Positions 49,416 to 63,000 of a DNA stretch of 64,000 nt are shown piece by piece. This stretch comes from Budorcas taxicolor. Its lineage: Eukaryota; Chordata; Mammalia; Artiodactyla; Bovidae. The DNA lies in assembly GCF_023091745.1 (NCBI RefSeq), contig NC_068920.1, positions 7,812,001 to 7,876,000 of the forward strand. Direction: 5' to 3'. Both the position numbers and the translations under genes were made by a program. The first letter of the stretch is position 1; each line of letters starts with the position of its first letter. The notes beneath the pieces are model-generated. The model made no database searches, had not been told where the DNA came from, and saw only the letters and a list, made by a program, of their open reading frames with translations.

Positions 49416-51175
49416 TGTTGAGATGGCCTAGTCTTGAGATGCAACGGGGAAGGCCGGGAACTCTTTCCCGACGAAGCAGGGAAAGGATCCCTCATCTCGA
49501 GCTACCAGGCGGAAACGGGGCGCCTCTGGATGTGGGCGGGACCCTCGTGTTTCCTCTCGGGTGGAGACGGGTATGTCGGGGAGCTTCTTGATTTGCACCA
49601 AGGGTGTGAAGGACCCTTTCGAAGTTCCAGAGGTGAGGTGTGATCAGCCTCGAGAGGCCTCAGCGGAAATGGGCCTCATCTCGCCTGGAGGGGAGAACTT
49701 CTGGATTTTCTCGAGTTGCAGCAGGTCGTCTCGAGTTACGACGGGGACCTCAGGGACCCGCTCTGGTGGCCTCAGGAAAGGCCAGTCCCCATGCGAGTTG
49801 CTAGGGGCCCACTCGGGATTCCTCTCCCGTCCAAGCCGGTGCCTTAGACCTTGTGTGGAGTCGGGGCCGGAACCTGAGGATTCCTCTCCAGTGTTGCCAC
49901 GGATCTTGGGGTGCTTCTGAGTCTCCCCAGGGGAGTCAGGCCTCGTCTCGAGTGGGGGGCATGCACGTGCGGTTTCCTCCCGAGCTGCAGCAGTAGTGTC
50001 ATGCTTCCTGTCCCGTGGATCAAGGTATCTGTGGCTGTCCTCAATGCTTTCCCACGAGGCTCTCCCACAGGACTGTGCCACGTGCCACCTTGGTGTGAGT
50101 CGATCCTCGGCGTGAACGACGAGCCGGTGAAGGGAAAAGAGGTTCCTCTGGAATGGACTGAGACGTCTGGGGGACTCTTGGAATGGTGGCACGACCCTGG
50201 AGTTCCTCTCGCCGTTCCTGTTGAGAGGCCTCCTCTTGAGATGCGATGGGAACGCCGGGAACTCTTTCCCGACGAAGCAGGCAAAGGATCCCTCATCTCG
50301 AGCTACGACGCGGGAAACGGGGCTCCTCTGGATGTTGGCGGGACCCTCGTGTTTCCTCTCGAGTGGAGACGTGTATGTCGGGGAACTTCTTGATTTGCAC
50401 CAATGGTGTGAAGGACCCTTTCAAAGTTCCAGACGTGAGGTATGATCAGCCTCGAGACGCCTCAGCGGAAATGGGCCTCATCTCGCATGGAGGGGAGAAC
50501 CTCCTGGATTGTCTCGAGTTGCGCCATGTCTTCTTGAGTTACGACTGGGACCTCAGGGACTCGCTCTGGTGGCCTCAGGAAAGGCCAGTCCCCATGCATG
50601 TTGCTAGGGGCCCTCTCGGGATTCCTATCCCATCCAAGCCGGGGCCTAAGAACTTGTGTGGAGTCGGGGCCGGAACCTGAGGATTCCTCTCCAGTGTTGC
50701 CACGGATCTTGGGGTGCTTCTGAGTCTCTCCAGGGGAGTCAGGCCTTGTCTCGAGTGGGGGCATGCAAGTGCGCTTTCCTCCCGAGCTGCAGCAGTACTG
50801 TCACGCTTCCTATTACTTGCATCAAGGGATCTGTGGCTTTCCCTCGAGGCTTTCCCTGGAGGCTTTCCAACGAGGCTTTCCCACAGGGCTGTGCCACGTG
50901 CCACCTTGGTGTGAGTCGATCCTCGGCGTGAAAGACGAGCCGGTGAAGGGAAAAGAGGTTCCTCTGGAATGGACTGAGACATCTGGGGGACTCTTAGAAT
51001 GGTGGCACGACCTCTGGAGTTCCTCTCGCCGTTCCTGTTCAGAGGGCCTCCTCTTGAGATGCAAGGGGAACGCCGGGAACTCTTTCCCGACGAAGCAGGG
51101 AAAGGATCCCTCATCTCGAGCTACCAGGCGGAAACGGGGGTGCCTCTGGATGTGGGCGGGACCCTCGTGTTTCCT
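48740..51175. repeat. Higher-order repeat of 3 units (2,436 bp), copy 1
   Basis: Three units (landmarks 49084, 49899 and 50702) that recur at 51520, 52334 and 53135. The offset to copy 2 is 2,436 at the start and falls to 2,435, 2,434 and 2,433 because this copy has one extra g in several g-runs: aacggggaagg near 49,444, gtggggggcatg near 49,955, gacgcgggaaacgg near 50,310 and acgggggtgcc near 51,136. Besides these, only isolated substitutions are visible (gctggaacc near 49,050, aagaacttg near 50,650). The overlap with the preceding dimer entry reflects shared units. Confidence 0.9.
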
Positions 51176-53666
51176 CTCGGGTGGAGACGGGTATGTCGGG
51201 GAACTTCTTGATTTGCACCAAGGGTGTGAAGGTCCCTTTCGAAGTTCCAGAGGTGAGGTGTGATCAGCCTCGAGACGCTTCAGCGGACATGGGCCTCATC
51301 TCGCCTGGAGGGGAGAACCTCCTGGATTTTCTCGAGTTGTGGCAGGTCTTCTCCAGTTACAACGGGGACCTCAGGGACCCGCTCTCATGGCCTCAGGAAA
51401 GGCCAGTCCCCATGCGAGTTGCTAGGGGCCCTCTCGGGATTCCTCTCCCGTCCATGTCGGGGCCTAAGACCTCGTGTGGAGTCGGGGCCGGAACCTGAGG
51501 ATTCTTCTTCAGTGTTGCCATGGATCTTGGGGTGCTTCTGAGTCTCCCCAGGGAGTCAGGCCTCGTCTCGAGTGGGGGCATGCACGTGCGATTTCCTCTC
51601 AAGCTGCAGCAGTAGTGGCACGCTTCCTGTCACGTGGATCAAGGGATCTGTGGCTTTCCCTCGAGGCTGTCCCTCGAGGCTTTCCCCAGAGGCTTTCCCC
51701 CAGTGCTCTTCCACGTGCCACCTTGTTGTGAGTCGATCCTGGGCGTGAAAGGCGAGCCGGTGAAGGGAAAAGAGGTTCCCTTGTAATGGACTGAGACGTC
51801 TGGGGGACTCTTGGAATGGTGGCACGACCCTGGAGTTCCTCTGGCCATTCCTGTTGAGATGGCCTAGTCTTGAGATGCAACGGGAAGGCCGGGAACTCTT
51901 TCCCGACGAAGCAGGGAAAGGATCCCTCATCTCGAGCTACCAGGCGGAAACGGGGCGCCTCTGGATGTGGGCGGGACCCTCGTGTTTCCTCTCGGGTGGA
52001 GACGGGTATGTCGGGGAGCTTCTTGATTTGCACCAAGGGTGTGAAGGACCCTTTCGAAGTTCCAGAGGTGAGGTGTGATCAGCCTCGAGAGGCCTCAGCG
52101 GAAATGGGCCTCATCTCGCCTGGAGGGGAGAACTTCTGGATTTTCTCGAGTTGCAGCAGGTCGTCTCGAGTTACGACGGGGACCTCAGGGACCCGCTCTG
52201 GTGGCCTCAGGAAAGGCCAGTCCCCATGCGAGTTGCTAGGGGCCCACTCGGGATTCCTCTCCCGTCCAAGCCGGTGCCTTAGACCTTGTGTGGAGTCGGG
52301 GCCGGAACCTGAGGATTCCTCTCCAGTGTTGCCACGGATCTTGGGGTGCTTCTGAGTCTCCCCAGGGGAGTCAGGCCTCGTCTCGAGTGGGGGCATGCAC
52401 GTGCGGTTTCCTCCCGAGCTGCAGCAGTAGTGTCATGCTTCCTGTCCCGTGGATCAAGGTATCTGTGGCTGTCCTCAATGCTTTCCCACGAGGCTCTCCC
52501 ACAGGACTGTGCCACGTGCCACCTTGGTGTGAGTCGATCCTCGGCGTGAACGACGAGCCGGTGAAGGGAAAAGAGGTTCCTCTGGAATGGACTGAGACGT
52601 CTGGGGGACTCTTGGAATGGTGGCACGACCCTGGAGTTCCTCTCGCCGTTCCTGTTGAGAGGCCTCCTCTTGAGATGCGATGGGAACGCCGGGAACTCTT
52701 TCCCGACGAAGCAGGCAAAGGATCCCTCATCTCGAGCTACGACGCGGAAACGGGGCTCCTCTGGATGTTGGCGGGACCCTCGTGTTTCCTCTCGAGTGGA
52801 GACGTGTATGTCGGGGAACTTCTTGATTTGCACCAATGGTGTGAAGGACCCTTTCAAAGTTCCAGACGTGAGGTATGATCAGCCTCGAGACGCCTCAGCG
52901 GAAATGGGCCTCATCTCGCATGGAGGGGAGAACCTCCTGGATTGTCTCGAGTTGCGCCATGTCTTCTTGAGTTACGACTGGGACCTCAGGGACTCGCTCT
53001 GGTGGCCTCAGGAAAGGCCAGTCCCCATGCATGTTGCTAGGGGCCCTCTCGGGATTCCTATCCCATCCAAGCCGGGGCCTAAGACCTTGTGTGGAGTCGG
53101 GGCCGGAACCTGAGGATTCCTCTCCAGTGTTGCCACGGATCTTGGGGTGCTTCTGAGTCTCTCCAGGGGAGTCAGGCCTTGTCTCGAGTGGGGGCATGCA
53201 AGTGCGCTTTCCTCCCGAGCTGCAGCAGTACTGTCACGCTTCCTATTACTTGCATCAAGGGATCTGTGGCTTTCCCTCGAGGCTTTCCCTGGAGGCTTTC
53301 CAACGAGGCTTTCCCACAGGGCTGTGCCACGTGCCACCTTGGTGTGAGTCGATCCTCGGCGTGAAAGACGAGCCGGTGAAGGGAAAAGAGGTTCCTCTGG
53401 AATGGACTGAGACATCTGGGGGACTCTTAGAATGGTGGCACGACCTCTGGAGTTCCTCTCGCCGTTCCTGTTCAGAGGGCCTCCTCTTGAGATGCAAGGG
53501 GAACGCCGGGAACTCTTTCCCGACGAAGCAGGGAAAGGATCCCTCATCTCGAGCTACCAGGCGGAAACGGGGTGCCTCTGGATGTGGGCGGGACCCTCGT
53601 GTTTCCTCTCGGGTGGAGACGGGTATGTCGGGGAACTTCTTGATTTGCACCAAGGGTGTGAAGGAC
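51176..53666. repeat. Higher-order repeat of 3 units (2,436 bp), copy 2
   Basis: Tandem partner of 48,740-51,175 with landmarks 51520, 52334 and 53135. It is near-identical and carries the shorter g-run at each of the four positions where the copies differ in length. Identity fades at about 53,666, where aaggaccctttcgaaattcc replaces aaggtccctttcgaagttcc. The middle unit of the trimer is the 801-803-bp form with the tract gctgtcctcaatgctttccc. Confidence 0.9.
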
Positions 53667-56600
53667 CCTTTCGAAATTCCAGAGGTGAGGTGTGATCAGC
53701 CTCGAGACGCCTCAGTGGAAATGGGCCTCATCTCGCCTGGAGGGGAGAACCTCCTAGATTTTCTCGAGTTGCGGCAGGTCTTCTCGAGTTACGACCGGGA
53801 CTTCAGGGACCCGCTCTGGTGGCCTCAGGAAAGGCCATTCCCCATGCTAGTGGTTAGGGGCCCTCTCGGGATTCCTCTCCCGTCCATGCCGGTGGCTCAG
53901 ACCTTGTGTGGAGTCGGGGCCGGAACCTGAGGATTCCTCTCCAGTGTTGCCATGGATCTTGGGGTGCTTCTGAGTCTCCCCAGGGGATTCAGGTCTCGTC
54001 TCGAATGGGGGCATGCACGTGCGCTTTCCTCCCGAGCTGCAGCAGTAGTGTCACGCTTCCTGTCACGTGGATCAAGGGATCTGTGGCTTTCCCTCGAGGC
54101 TTTCCCACGAGGCTTTCCCAGAGGGCTGTGCCACGCGTCACCTTGGTGTGAGTCGATGCTTGGCGTGAACGACGAGCCGGTGAAGGGAAAAGAGGTTCCC
54201 TTGTAATGGACTGAGACGTCTGGGGGACTCTTGGAATGGTGGCACGACCCTGGAGTTCCTCTCGCCATTCGTGTTGAGATGGCCTCGTCTTGAGATGCGA
54301 CGGGAAGGCCGGGAATTCTTTCCCGACGAAGCAGGGAAAGGATCCCGCATTTCAATCTACGAGGCGGAAACCGGGCTCCTCTGGATGTGGGCGGGACTCT
54401 CGTGTATCCTCTCGAGTGGAGACGGGTATGTCGGGGAACTTCTTGAGTTGCAACAAGGGTTTGAGGTACCCTTTCGAAGTTCCAGAGGTGAGGTTTGATC
54501 AGGCCTCGAGACGCCTCAGCGGAAATGGGCCTCATCTCGCCTGGAGGGGAGAACCTCCTGGATTTTCTCGAGTTGGGGCAGGTCTTCTCGAGTTACGATG
54601 GGGACCTCAGGGACCCGCTCTGGTGGCCTCAGGAAAGGCCAGTCCCCATGCTAGTTGCTAGGGGCCCTCTCGGGATTCCTCTCCCGTCGATGCCGGGGCC
54701 TAAGACGTTGTGTGGAGTCGGGGCCGGAAGCTGAGGATTCCTCTCCAGTGTTGCCATGGAACTTGGGGTGCTTCTGAGTTTCCCCTGGTGAGTCAGGCCT
54801 CGTCTCGAATGGGGGCATGCACGTGGGCTTTCATCCCAAGCTGCAGCAGTAGTGTCCCGCTTCCTGTCCCGTGGATCAAGGGACCTTTGGCTTTCCCTCT
54901 AGGCTTTCTCTCGAGGCTTTCCCACGAGGCTTTCCCACAGGGCTGTGCCACGTGCCACCTTGGTGTGAGTCGATCCTCGGCGTGAATGATGAGCCGGTGA
55001 AGGGAAAAGAGGTTCCTCTGGAATGGACTGAGACATCTGGGGAACTCTTGGAATGGTGGCACGACCCTGGAGTTCCTCTCTCCGTTCCTGTTGAGAGGCC
55101 TCCTCTTGAGATGCGATGGGAACGCCGGGAACTCTTTCCCGACGAAGCAGGCAAAGGATCCCTCATCTCGAGCTACGAGGCGGAAACCGGGCTCCTCTGG
55201 ATGTGGGCGGCACCCTCGTATTTCCTCTCGAGTGGAGACGGGTATGTCGGGGAACTTCTTGATTTGCACCAAGGGTGTGAAGGACCCTTTCGAAGTTCCA
55301 GAGGTGAGGTGTGATCAGCCTCGAGAGGCCTCAGCGGAAATGGGCCTCATCTCGCCTGGAGGGGAGAACCTCCTGGATTTTCTCGAGTTGCGGCAGGTCT
55401 TCTCGAGTTACGACGGGGACCTCAGGGACCCGCTCTGGTGGCCTCAGGAAAGGCCAGTCCCCAGGCGAGTTGCTAGGAGCCCTCTCGGGATTCCTCTCCC
55501 GTCCAAGCCGGTGCCTTAGACCTTGTGTGGAGTCGGGGCCGGAACCTGAGGATTCCTCTCCAGTGTTGCCACGGATCTTGGGGTGCTTCTGAGTCTCCCC
55601 AGGGGAGTCAGGCCTTGTCTCGAGTGGGGGCATGCACGTACACTTTCCTCCCGAGCTGCAGCAGTACTGTCACGCTTCCTATCACTTGCATCAAGGGATC
55701 TGTGGCTTTCCCTCCAGGCTTTCAATGGAGGCTTTCTCACGAGGCTTTCCCACAGGGCTGTGCCACGTGCCACCTTGGTGTGAGTCGATCCTCGGCGTGA
55801 AAGACGAGCCGGTGAAGGGAAAAGAGGTTCCTCTGGAATGGACTGAGACATCTGGGGGACTCTTGGAATGGTGGCACGACCCTGGAGTTCCTCTCGCCAT
55901 TCCTGTTCAGAGGGCCTCCTCTTGAGATGCAACTGGAAGGCCTGGAACTCTTTCCCGACGAAGCAGGGAAAGGATCCCTCATCTCGAGCTACGAGGCGGA
56001 AACGGGGCTCCTCTGGATGTGGGCGGGACCCTCGTGTTTCCTCTCGGGTGGAGACGGGTATGTCGGGGAACTTCTTGATTTGCAGCACGGGTGTGAAGGA
56101 CCCTTTCGAAGTTCCAGAGGTGAGGTGAGATCAGCCTTGAGATGCCTCAGGGGATTGGCCTCATCTCACCTGGAGGGGAGAACCTCTTGGATTTACTCGA
56201 GTTGTCGCAGGTCTTCTCGAGTTACGACGGGGACCGCAGGGACCCGCTCTGGTGGCCTCAGGAAAGGCCAGACCCCATGCGAGTTCCTAGGGGCCCTCTC
56301 GGGATTCTTCTCCCGTCCTTGCCGGGGCGTAAGACCTTGTGTGGAGTCGGGGCCGGAACCTGAGGATTCCTCTCCAGTGTTGCCATGGATTTTGGGGTGC
56401 TTCTGAGTCTCCCCAGGAGAGTCAGGACTCGTCTCGATTGGGGGCATGCACGTGCGCTTTCCTCCCGAGCTGCAGCAGTAGTGTCCCGCTTCCTGTCCTG
56501 TGGATAAAGGGATCTTTGGCTTTCCCTCGAGGCTTTCTCTCGAGGCTTTCCCACGAGGCTTTCCCACAGGGCTGTGCCACGTGCCACCTTAGTGTGAGTC

Positions 56601-57000
56601 GATCCTCGGCATGAAAGACGAGCCGGTGAAGGGAAAAGAGGTTCCTCTGCAATGGACTGAGACATCTGGGGAACTCTTGGAATGGTGGCACGACCCTGGA
56701 GTTCCTCTCGCCGTTCCTTTGAGAGGCCTCCTCTTGAGATGCGATGGGAACGCCGGGAACTCTTTCCCGACGAAGCAGGCAAAGGATCCCACATCTCGAG
56801 CTACGAGGCGGAAACGGGGCTCCTCTGGATGTGGGCGGGACCCTCGTGATTCCTCTCCAGTGGAGACGGGTATGTCGGGGAACTTCTTGATTTGAACCAA
56901 AAGTGTGAAGGACCCTTTCGAAATTCCAGAGGGGAGGTGTGATCAGCCTCGAGACGCCTCAGCGGAAATGGGCCTCATCTCGCCTGGAGGGGAGAACCTC
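53667..57000. repeat. Diverged subfamily B units
   Basis: Landmarks 53952, 54756, 55571 and 56385. These units share B states but carry many private changes, for example gatcaggcctcgag near 54,495, cctggtgagtcagg near 54,785, cgtggatcaagggacctttgg near 54,872 and ggtgagatcagccttgag near 56,120. The 55,571 unit belongs to the ttgccacgg subtype. I see no multi-unit partner of high identity for this stretch elsewhere in the window. Confidence 0.8.
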
Positions 57001-60000
57001 CTGGATTTTCTCGAGTTGCGGCAGGTCTTCTCGTGTTACGACGGGGACCTCAGGAACCCGCTCTGGTGGCCTCAGGAAAGGCCAGTCCCCATGCGAGTTG
57101 CTAGGGGACCTCTCGGGATTCCTCTCCCGTCCATGCCGGGGCCTAAGACCTTGTGTGGTGTCGGGGCCGGCACCTGAGGATTCCTCTCCAGTGTTGCCAT
57201 GGATCTTTGGGTGCTTCTGAGTCTCCCCAGGGGAGTCAGGCCTCGTCTCGAGTGGGGGCATGCACGTGCGCTTTCCTCCCGAGCTGCAGCAGTAGTGTCA
57301 CGCTTCCTGTCACGTGCATCAAGGGATCCGCGTCTTTCCGTCGAGGCTTTCCCTGGAGGCTTTCCCACGAGGCTTGTCCACAGAACTGTGCCCCGTGCCA
57401 CCTTGGTGTGAGCCTATACTCGGCGTGAAAGGCGAGCCGGTGAAGGGAAAAGAGGTTCCTCTGGAATGGAGTGAGACATCTGGGGGACTCTTGGAATCGT
57501 GGCACGACCCTGGAGTTCCTCTCGCCGTTCCTGTTCAGAGGGCCTCCTCTTGAGATCCGACGGCAACGCCGGAACTCTTTCCCGACGAAGCAGGGAAAGG
57601 ATCCCTCATCTCGAGCTACCAGGCGGATACGGGGCTCCTCTGGATGTGGGCGGCACCCTCGTGTTTCCTCTCGAGTGGAGACGGGTCTGTCGGGGAACTT
57701 CTTGATTTGCACCAAGGGTGTGAAGGACCCTTTCGAAGTTCTAGAGGTGAGGTGTGATCAGCCTTGAGACGCTTCAGCACAAATGGGCCTCATCTCGCCT
57801 AGAGGGGAGAACCTCCTGGATTTACTCGAGTTGCGGCAGGTCTTCTCGAGTTACGACGGGGACCTCAGGGCCCCACTCTGGTGGCCTCAGGAAAGGCCAG
57901 TCCCCATGCGAGTTGCTAAGGGCCATCTCAGGATTCCTCTCCCATCCAAGCCGGGGCCTAAGACCTTGTGTGGAGTCGGGGCCGGAACCTGAGGATTCCT
58001 CTCCAGGGTTTCATGGATCTTGGGGTGCTTCTGAGTCTCCCAGGGGAGTCAGGTCTCGTCTCGAGTGGGGGCATGCACGTGTGCTTTCCTTCAGAGCTGC
58101 AGCAGTAGTGTCACGCTTCCTGTCACGTGGATCAAGGGATCTGTGGCTTTCCCTCGAGGCTTTCCCACGAGGCTTTCCACAGAATTGTGCCACGTACCAC
58201 CTTGGTGTGAGCCTATAGTCGGCGTGAAAGGCGAGCCGGTGAAGGGAAAAGAGGTTCCTCTGTAATGGACTGAGACATCTGGGGGGCTCTTGGAATCGTG
58301 GCACGACCCTGGAGTTCCTCTCGCCGTTCCTGTTCAGAGGGCCTCCTCTTGAGATGCGACGGGAACGCCGGGAACTCTTTCCCGACGAAGCAGGGAAAGG
58401 ATCCCTCATCTCGAGCTACCAGGCAGATACGGGGCTCCTCTGGATGTGGGCGGCACCCTCGTGTTTCCTCTCGAGTGGAGACGGGTCTGTCGGGCAACTT
58501 CCTGTTTTGCACCAAGGGTGTGAAGGACCCTTTCGAAGTTCTAGAGGTGAGGTGTAATCAACCTCGAGACGCCTCAGCGGAAATGGGCCTCATCTCGCCT
58601 GTAGGGGAGAACCTCCTGGATTTTCTCGAGTTGCGGCAGGTCTTCTCGAGTTACGACGGGGACCTCAGGGACCCGCTCTGTTGGCCTCAGGAAAGGCCAG
58701 TCCCCATGCGAGTTGCTAGGGGCCCTCTCGGGATTCCTGTCACGTCCATGCCGGGGCCTAAGACCTTGTGTGGAGTCAGGGCCGGAACCTGAGGATTCCT
58801 CTCCAGTGTTGCCATGGATCTTGGGGTGCTTCTGAGTCTCCCCAGGGGACTCAGGCCTCGTCTCGAGTGGGGCATGCAGGTGCGCTTTCCTCCCGAGCTG
58901 CAGCAGTAGTGTCACGATTCCTGTCACGTGCATCAAGGGATCGGCGGCTTTCCCTCGAGGCTTTCCTGGAGGCTTTCCAACGAGGCTTTCCCACAGGGCT
59001 GTGCCACGTGCCACGTTGGTGTGAGTCGATCCTCGGCGTGAAAGACGAGCCGGTGAAGGAACAAGAGGTTCCTCTGGAATGGAGTGAGACATCTGGGGGA
59101 CTCTTGGAATGGTGGCACCACCCTGGAGTTCCTCTCGTAGATCCTCCTGAGAGGGCCTCTTCTTGAGATGCGACGGGAACGCCGGGAACTCTTTCCCGAC
59201 GAAGCAGGAAAAGGATCCCTCATCTCGAGCTACGAGGCGGAGACGGGGCGCCTCTGGATGTGGGCGGCACCCTCCTGTTTCCTCTCGAGTGGAGACGGGT
59301 ATGTCGGGGAACTTCTTGATTTGCACCAAGGGTGTGAAGGACCCTTTCGAAGTTCCAGAGGTGAGGTGTGATCAGCCTCGAGACGCCTCAGAGGAAATGG
59401 GCCTCATCTCGCCTGGAGGTGAGAACCTCCTGGATTTTCTCGAGTTGTGGCAGGTCTTCTCGAGTTACGACGGGGACCTCAGGGACCCGCTCTGGTGGCC
59501 TCAGGAAAGGCCAGTCCACATGCGAGTTGTTAAGGGCTATCTCAGGATTCCTCTCCCGTCCAAGCCGGGGCCTAAGACCTTGTGTGGAGTCGGGGCCGGA
59601 ACCTGAGGATTCCTCTCCAGTGTTGCCACGGATCCTGGGATGCTTCTGAGTCTCCCCAGGGGAGTCAGGCCTCGTCTCGAGTGGGGGCATGCACGTGCGC
59701 TTTCCTCCCGAGCTGCAGCAGTACTGTCACGCTTCCTATTACCTGCATCAAGGGATCTGTGGCTTTCCCTCGAGGCTTTCCCTGGAGGCTTTCCAACGAG
59801 GCTTTCCCACAGGGCTGTGCCACGTGCCACCTTGGTGTGAGTCGATCCTCGGCGTGAAAGACGAGCCGGTGAAAGGAAAAGAGGTTCCTCTGGAATGGAC
59901 TGAGACATCTGGGGGACTCTTGGAATGGTGGCACGACCTCTAGAGTTTCTCTCGCCGTTCCTGTTCAGAGGGCCTCCCCTTGAGATGCAACGGGAACGCC

Positions 60001-63000
60001 GGGAACTCTTTCCCGACGAAGCAGGGAAAGGATCCCTCATCTCGAGCTACCAGGCGGAAACGGGGTGCCTCTGGATGTGGGCGGGACCCTCGTGTTTCCT
60101 CTCGGGTGGAGACGGGTATGTCGGGGAACTTCTTGATTAGCATCAAGGGTGTGAAGGACCCTTTCGAAGTTCCAGAGGTGAGGTGTGATCAGCCTCGAGA
60201 CGGCTCAGTGGAAATGGGCCTCATCTCGCCTGGAGGGGAGAACCTCCTGGATTTTCTCGAGTTGCGGCAGGTCGTCTCGAGTTACGACCGGGACCTCAGG
60301 GACCCGCTCTGGTGGCCTCAGGAAAGCCTAGTCCCCATGCGAGTTGCTAGGGGCCCTCTCGGGATTCCTCTCCCGTCCATGCCGGGGCCTAAGACCTTGT
60401 GTGGAGTCGGGGCCGGCACCTGAGGATTCCTCTCCAGTGTTGCCATGGATCTTTGGGTGCTTCTGAGTCTCCCCAGGGGAGTCAGGCCTCGTCTCGAGTG
60501 GGGGCATGCACGTGCGCTTTCCTCCCGAGCTGCAGCAGTAGTGTCACGCTTCCTGTCACGTGCATCAAGGGATCCGCGTCTTTCCCTCGTGGCTTTCCCT
60601 GGAGGCTTTCCCACGAGGCTTGCCCACAGAACTGTGCCCCGTGCCACCTTGGTGTGAGCCTATACTCGGCGTGAAAGGCGAGCCGGTGAAGGGAAAAGAG
60701 GTTCCTCTGGAATGGAGTGAGACATCTGGGGGACTCTTGGAATCGTGGCACGACCCTGGAGTTCCTCTCGCCGTTCCTGTTCAGAGGGCCTCCTCTTGAG
60801 ATCCGACGGCAACGCCGGGAACTCTTTCCCGACGAAGCAGGGAAAGGATCCCTCATCTCGAGCTACCAGGCGGATACGGGGCTCCTCTGGATGTGGGCGG
60901 CACCCTCGTGTTTCCTCTCGAGTGGAGACGGGTCTGTCGGGGAACTTCTTGATTTGCACCAAGGGTGTGAAGGACCCTTTCGAAGTTCTAGAGGTGAGGT
61001 GTGATCAGCCTTGAGACGCTTCAGCACAAATGGGCCTCATCTCGCCTAGAGGGGAGAACCTCCTGGATTTACTCGAGTTGCGGCAGGTCTTCTCGAGTTA
61101 CGACGGGGACCTCAGGGCCCCACTCTGGTGGCCTCAGGAAAGGCCAGTCCCCATGCGAGTTGCTAAGGGCCATCTCAGGATTCCTCTCCCATCCAAGCCG
61201 GGGCCTAAGACCTTGTGTGGAGTCGGGGCCGGAACCTGAGGATTCCTCTCCAGGGTTTCCATGGATCTTGGGGTGCTTCTGAGTCTCCCCAGGGGAGTCA
61301 GGTCTCGTCTCGAGTGGGGGCATGCACGTGTGCTTTCCTTCAGAGCTGCAGCAGTAGTGTCACGCTTCCTGTCACGTGGATCAAGGGATCTGTGGCTTTC
61401 CCTCGAGGCTTTCCCACGAGGCTTTCCCACAGAATTGTGCCACGTACCACCTTGGTGTGAGCCTATAGTCGGCGTGAAAGGCGAGCCGGTGAAGGGAAAA
61501 GAGGTTCCTCTGTAATGGACTGAGACATCTGGGGGGCTCTTGGAATCGTGGCACGACCCTGGAGTTCCTCTCGCCGTTCCTGTTCAGAGGGCCTCCTCTT
61601 GAGATGCGACGGGAACGCCGGGAACTCTTTCCCGACGAAGCAGGGAAAGGATCCCTCATCTCGAGCTACGAGGCGGAAACGGGGCTCCTCTGGATGTTGG
61701 CGGGACCCTCGTGTTTCCTCTCGGGTGGAGACGGGTATGTCGGGGAACTTCTTGATTTGCACCAAGGGTGTGAAAGACCCTTTCGAAGTTCCAGAGGTGA
61801 GGTGTGATCAGCCTCGAGACGCCTCAGAGGAAATGGGCCTCATCTCGCCTGGAAGGGAGAACCTCCTGGATTTTCTCGAGTTGCGGCAGGTCTTCTCGAG
61901 TTACGACGGGGACCTCAGGGCCCCACTCTGGTGGCCTCAGTAAAGGCCAGTCCACATGCGAGTTGTTAAGGGCTATCTCAGGATTCCTCTCCCGTCCAAG
62001 CCGGGGCCTAAGACCTTGTGTGGAGTCGGGGCCGGAACCTGAGGATTCCTCTCCAGTGTTGCCACGGATCTTGGGGTGCTTCTGAGTCTCCCCAGGGGAG
62101 TCAGGCCTCGTCTCGAGTGGGGGCATGCACGTGCGCTTTCCTCCCGAGCTGCAGCAGTACTGTCACGCTTCCTATTACCTGCATCAAGGGATCTGTGGCT
62201 TTCCCTCGAGGCTTTCCCTGGAGGCTTTCCAACGAGGCTTTCCCACAGGGCTGTGCCACGTGCCACCTTGGTGTGAGTCGATCCTCGGCGTGAAAGACGA
62301 GCCGGTGAAAGGAAAAGAGGTTCCTCTGGAATGGACTGAGACATCTGGGGGACTCTTGGAATGGTGGCACGACCTCTAGAGTTTCTCTCGCCGTTCCTGT
62401 TCAGAGGGCCTCCCCTTGAGATGCAACGGGAAAGCCGGGAACTCTTTCCCGACGAAGCAGGGAAAGGATCCCTCATCTCGAGCTACCAGGCGGAAACGGG
62501 GTGCCTCTGGATGTGGGCGGGACCCTCGTGTTTCCTCTCGGGTGGAGACGGGTATGTCGGGGAACTTCTTGATTAACATCAAGGGTGTGAAGGACCCTTT
62601 CGAAGTTCCAGAGGTGAGGTGTGATCAGCCTCGAGACGGCTCAGTGGAAATGGGCCTCATCTCGCCTGGAGGGGACAACCTCCTGGATTTTCTCGAGTTG
62701 CGGCAGGTCGTCTCGAGTTACGACCGGGACCTCAGGGACCCGCTCTGGTGGCCTCAGGAAAGGCTAGTCCCCATGCGAGTTGCTAGGGGCCCTCTCGGGA
62801 TTCCTCTCCCGTCCATGCCGGGGCCTAAGACCTTGTGTGGTGTCGGGGCCGGCACCTGAGGATTCCTCTCCAGTGTTGCCATGGATCTTTGGGTGCTTCT
62901 GAGTCTCCCCAGGGGAGTCAGGCCTCGTCTCGAGTGGGGGCATGCACGTGCGCTTTCCTCCCGAGCTGCAGCAGTAGTGTCACGCTTCCTGTCACGTGCA

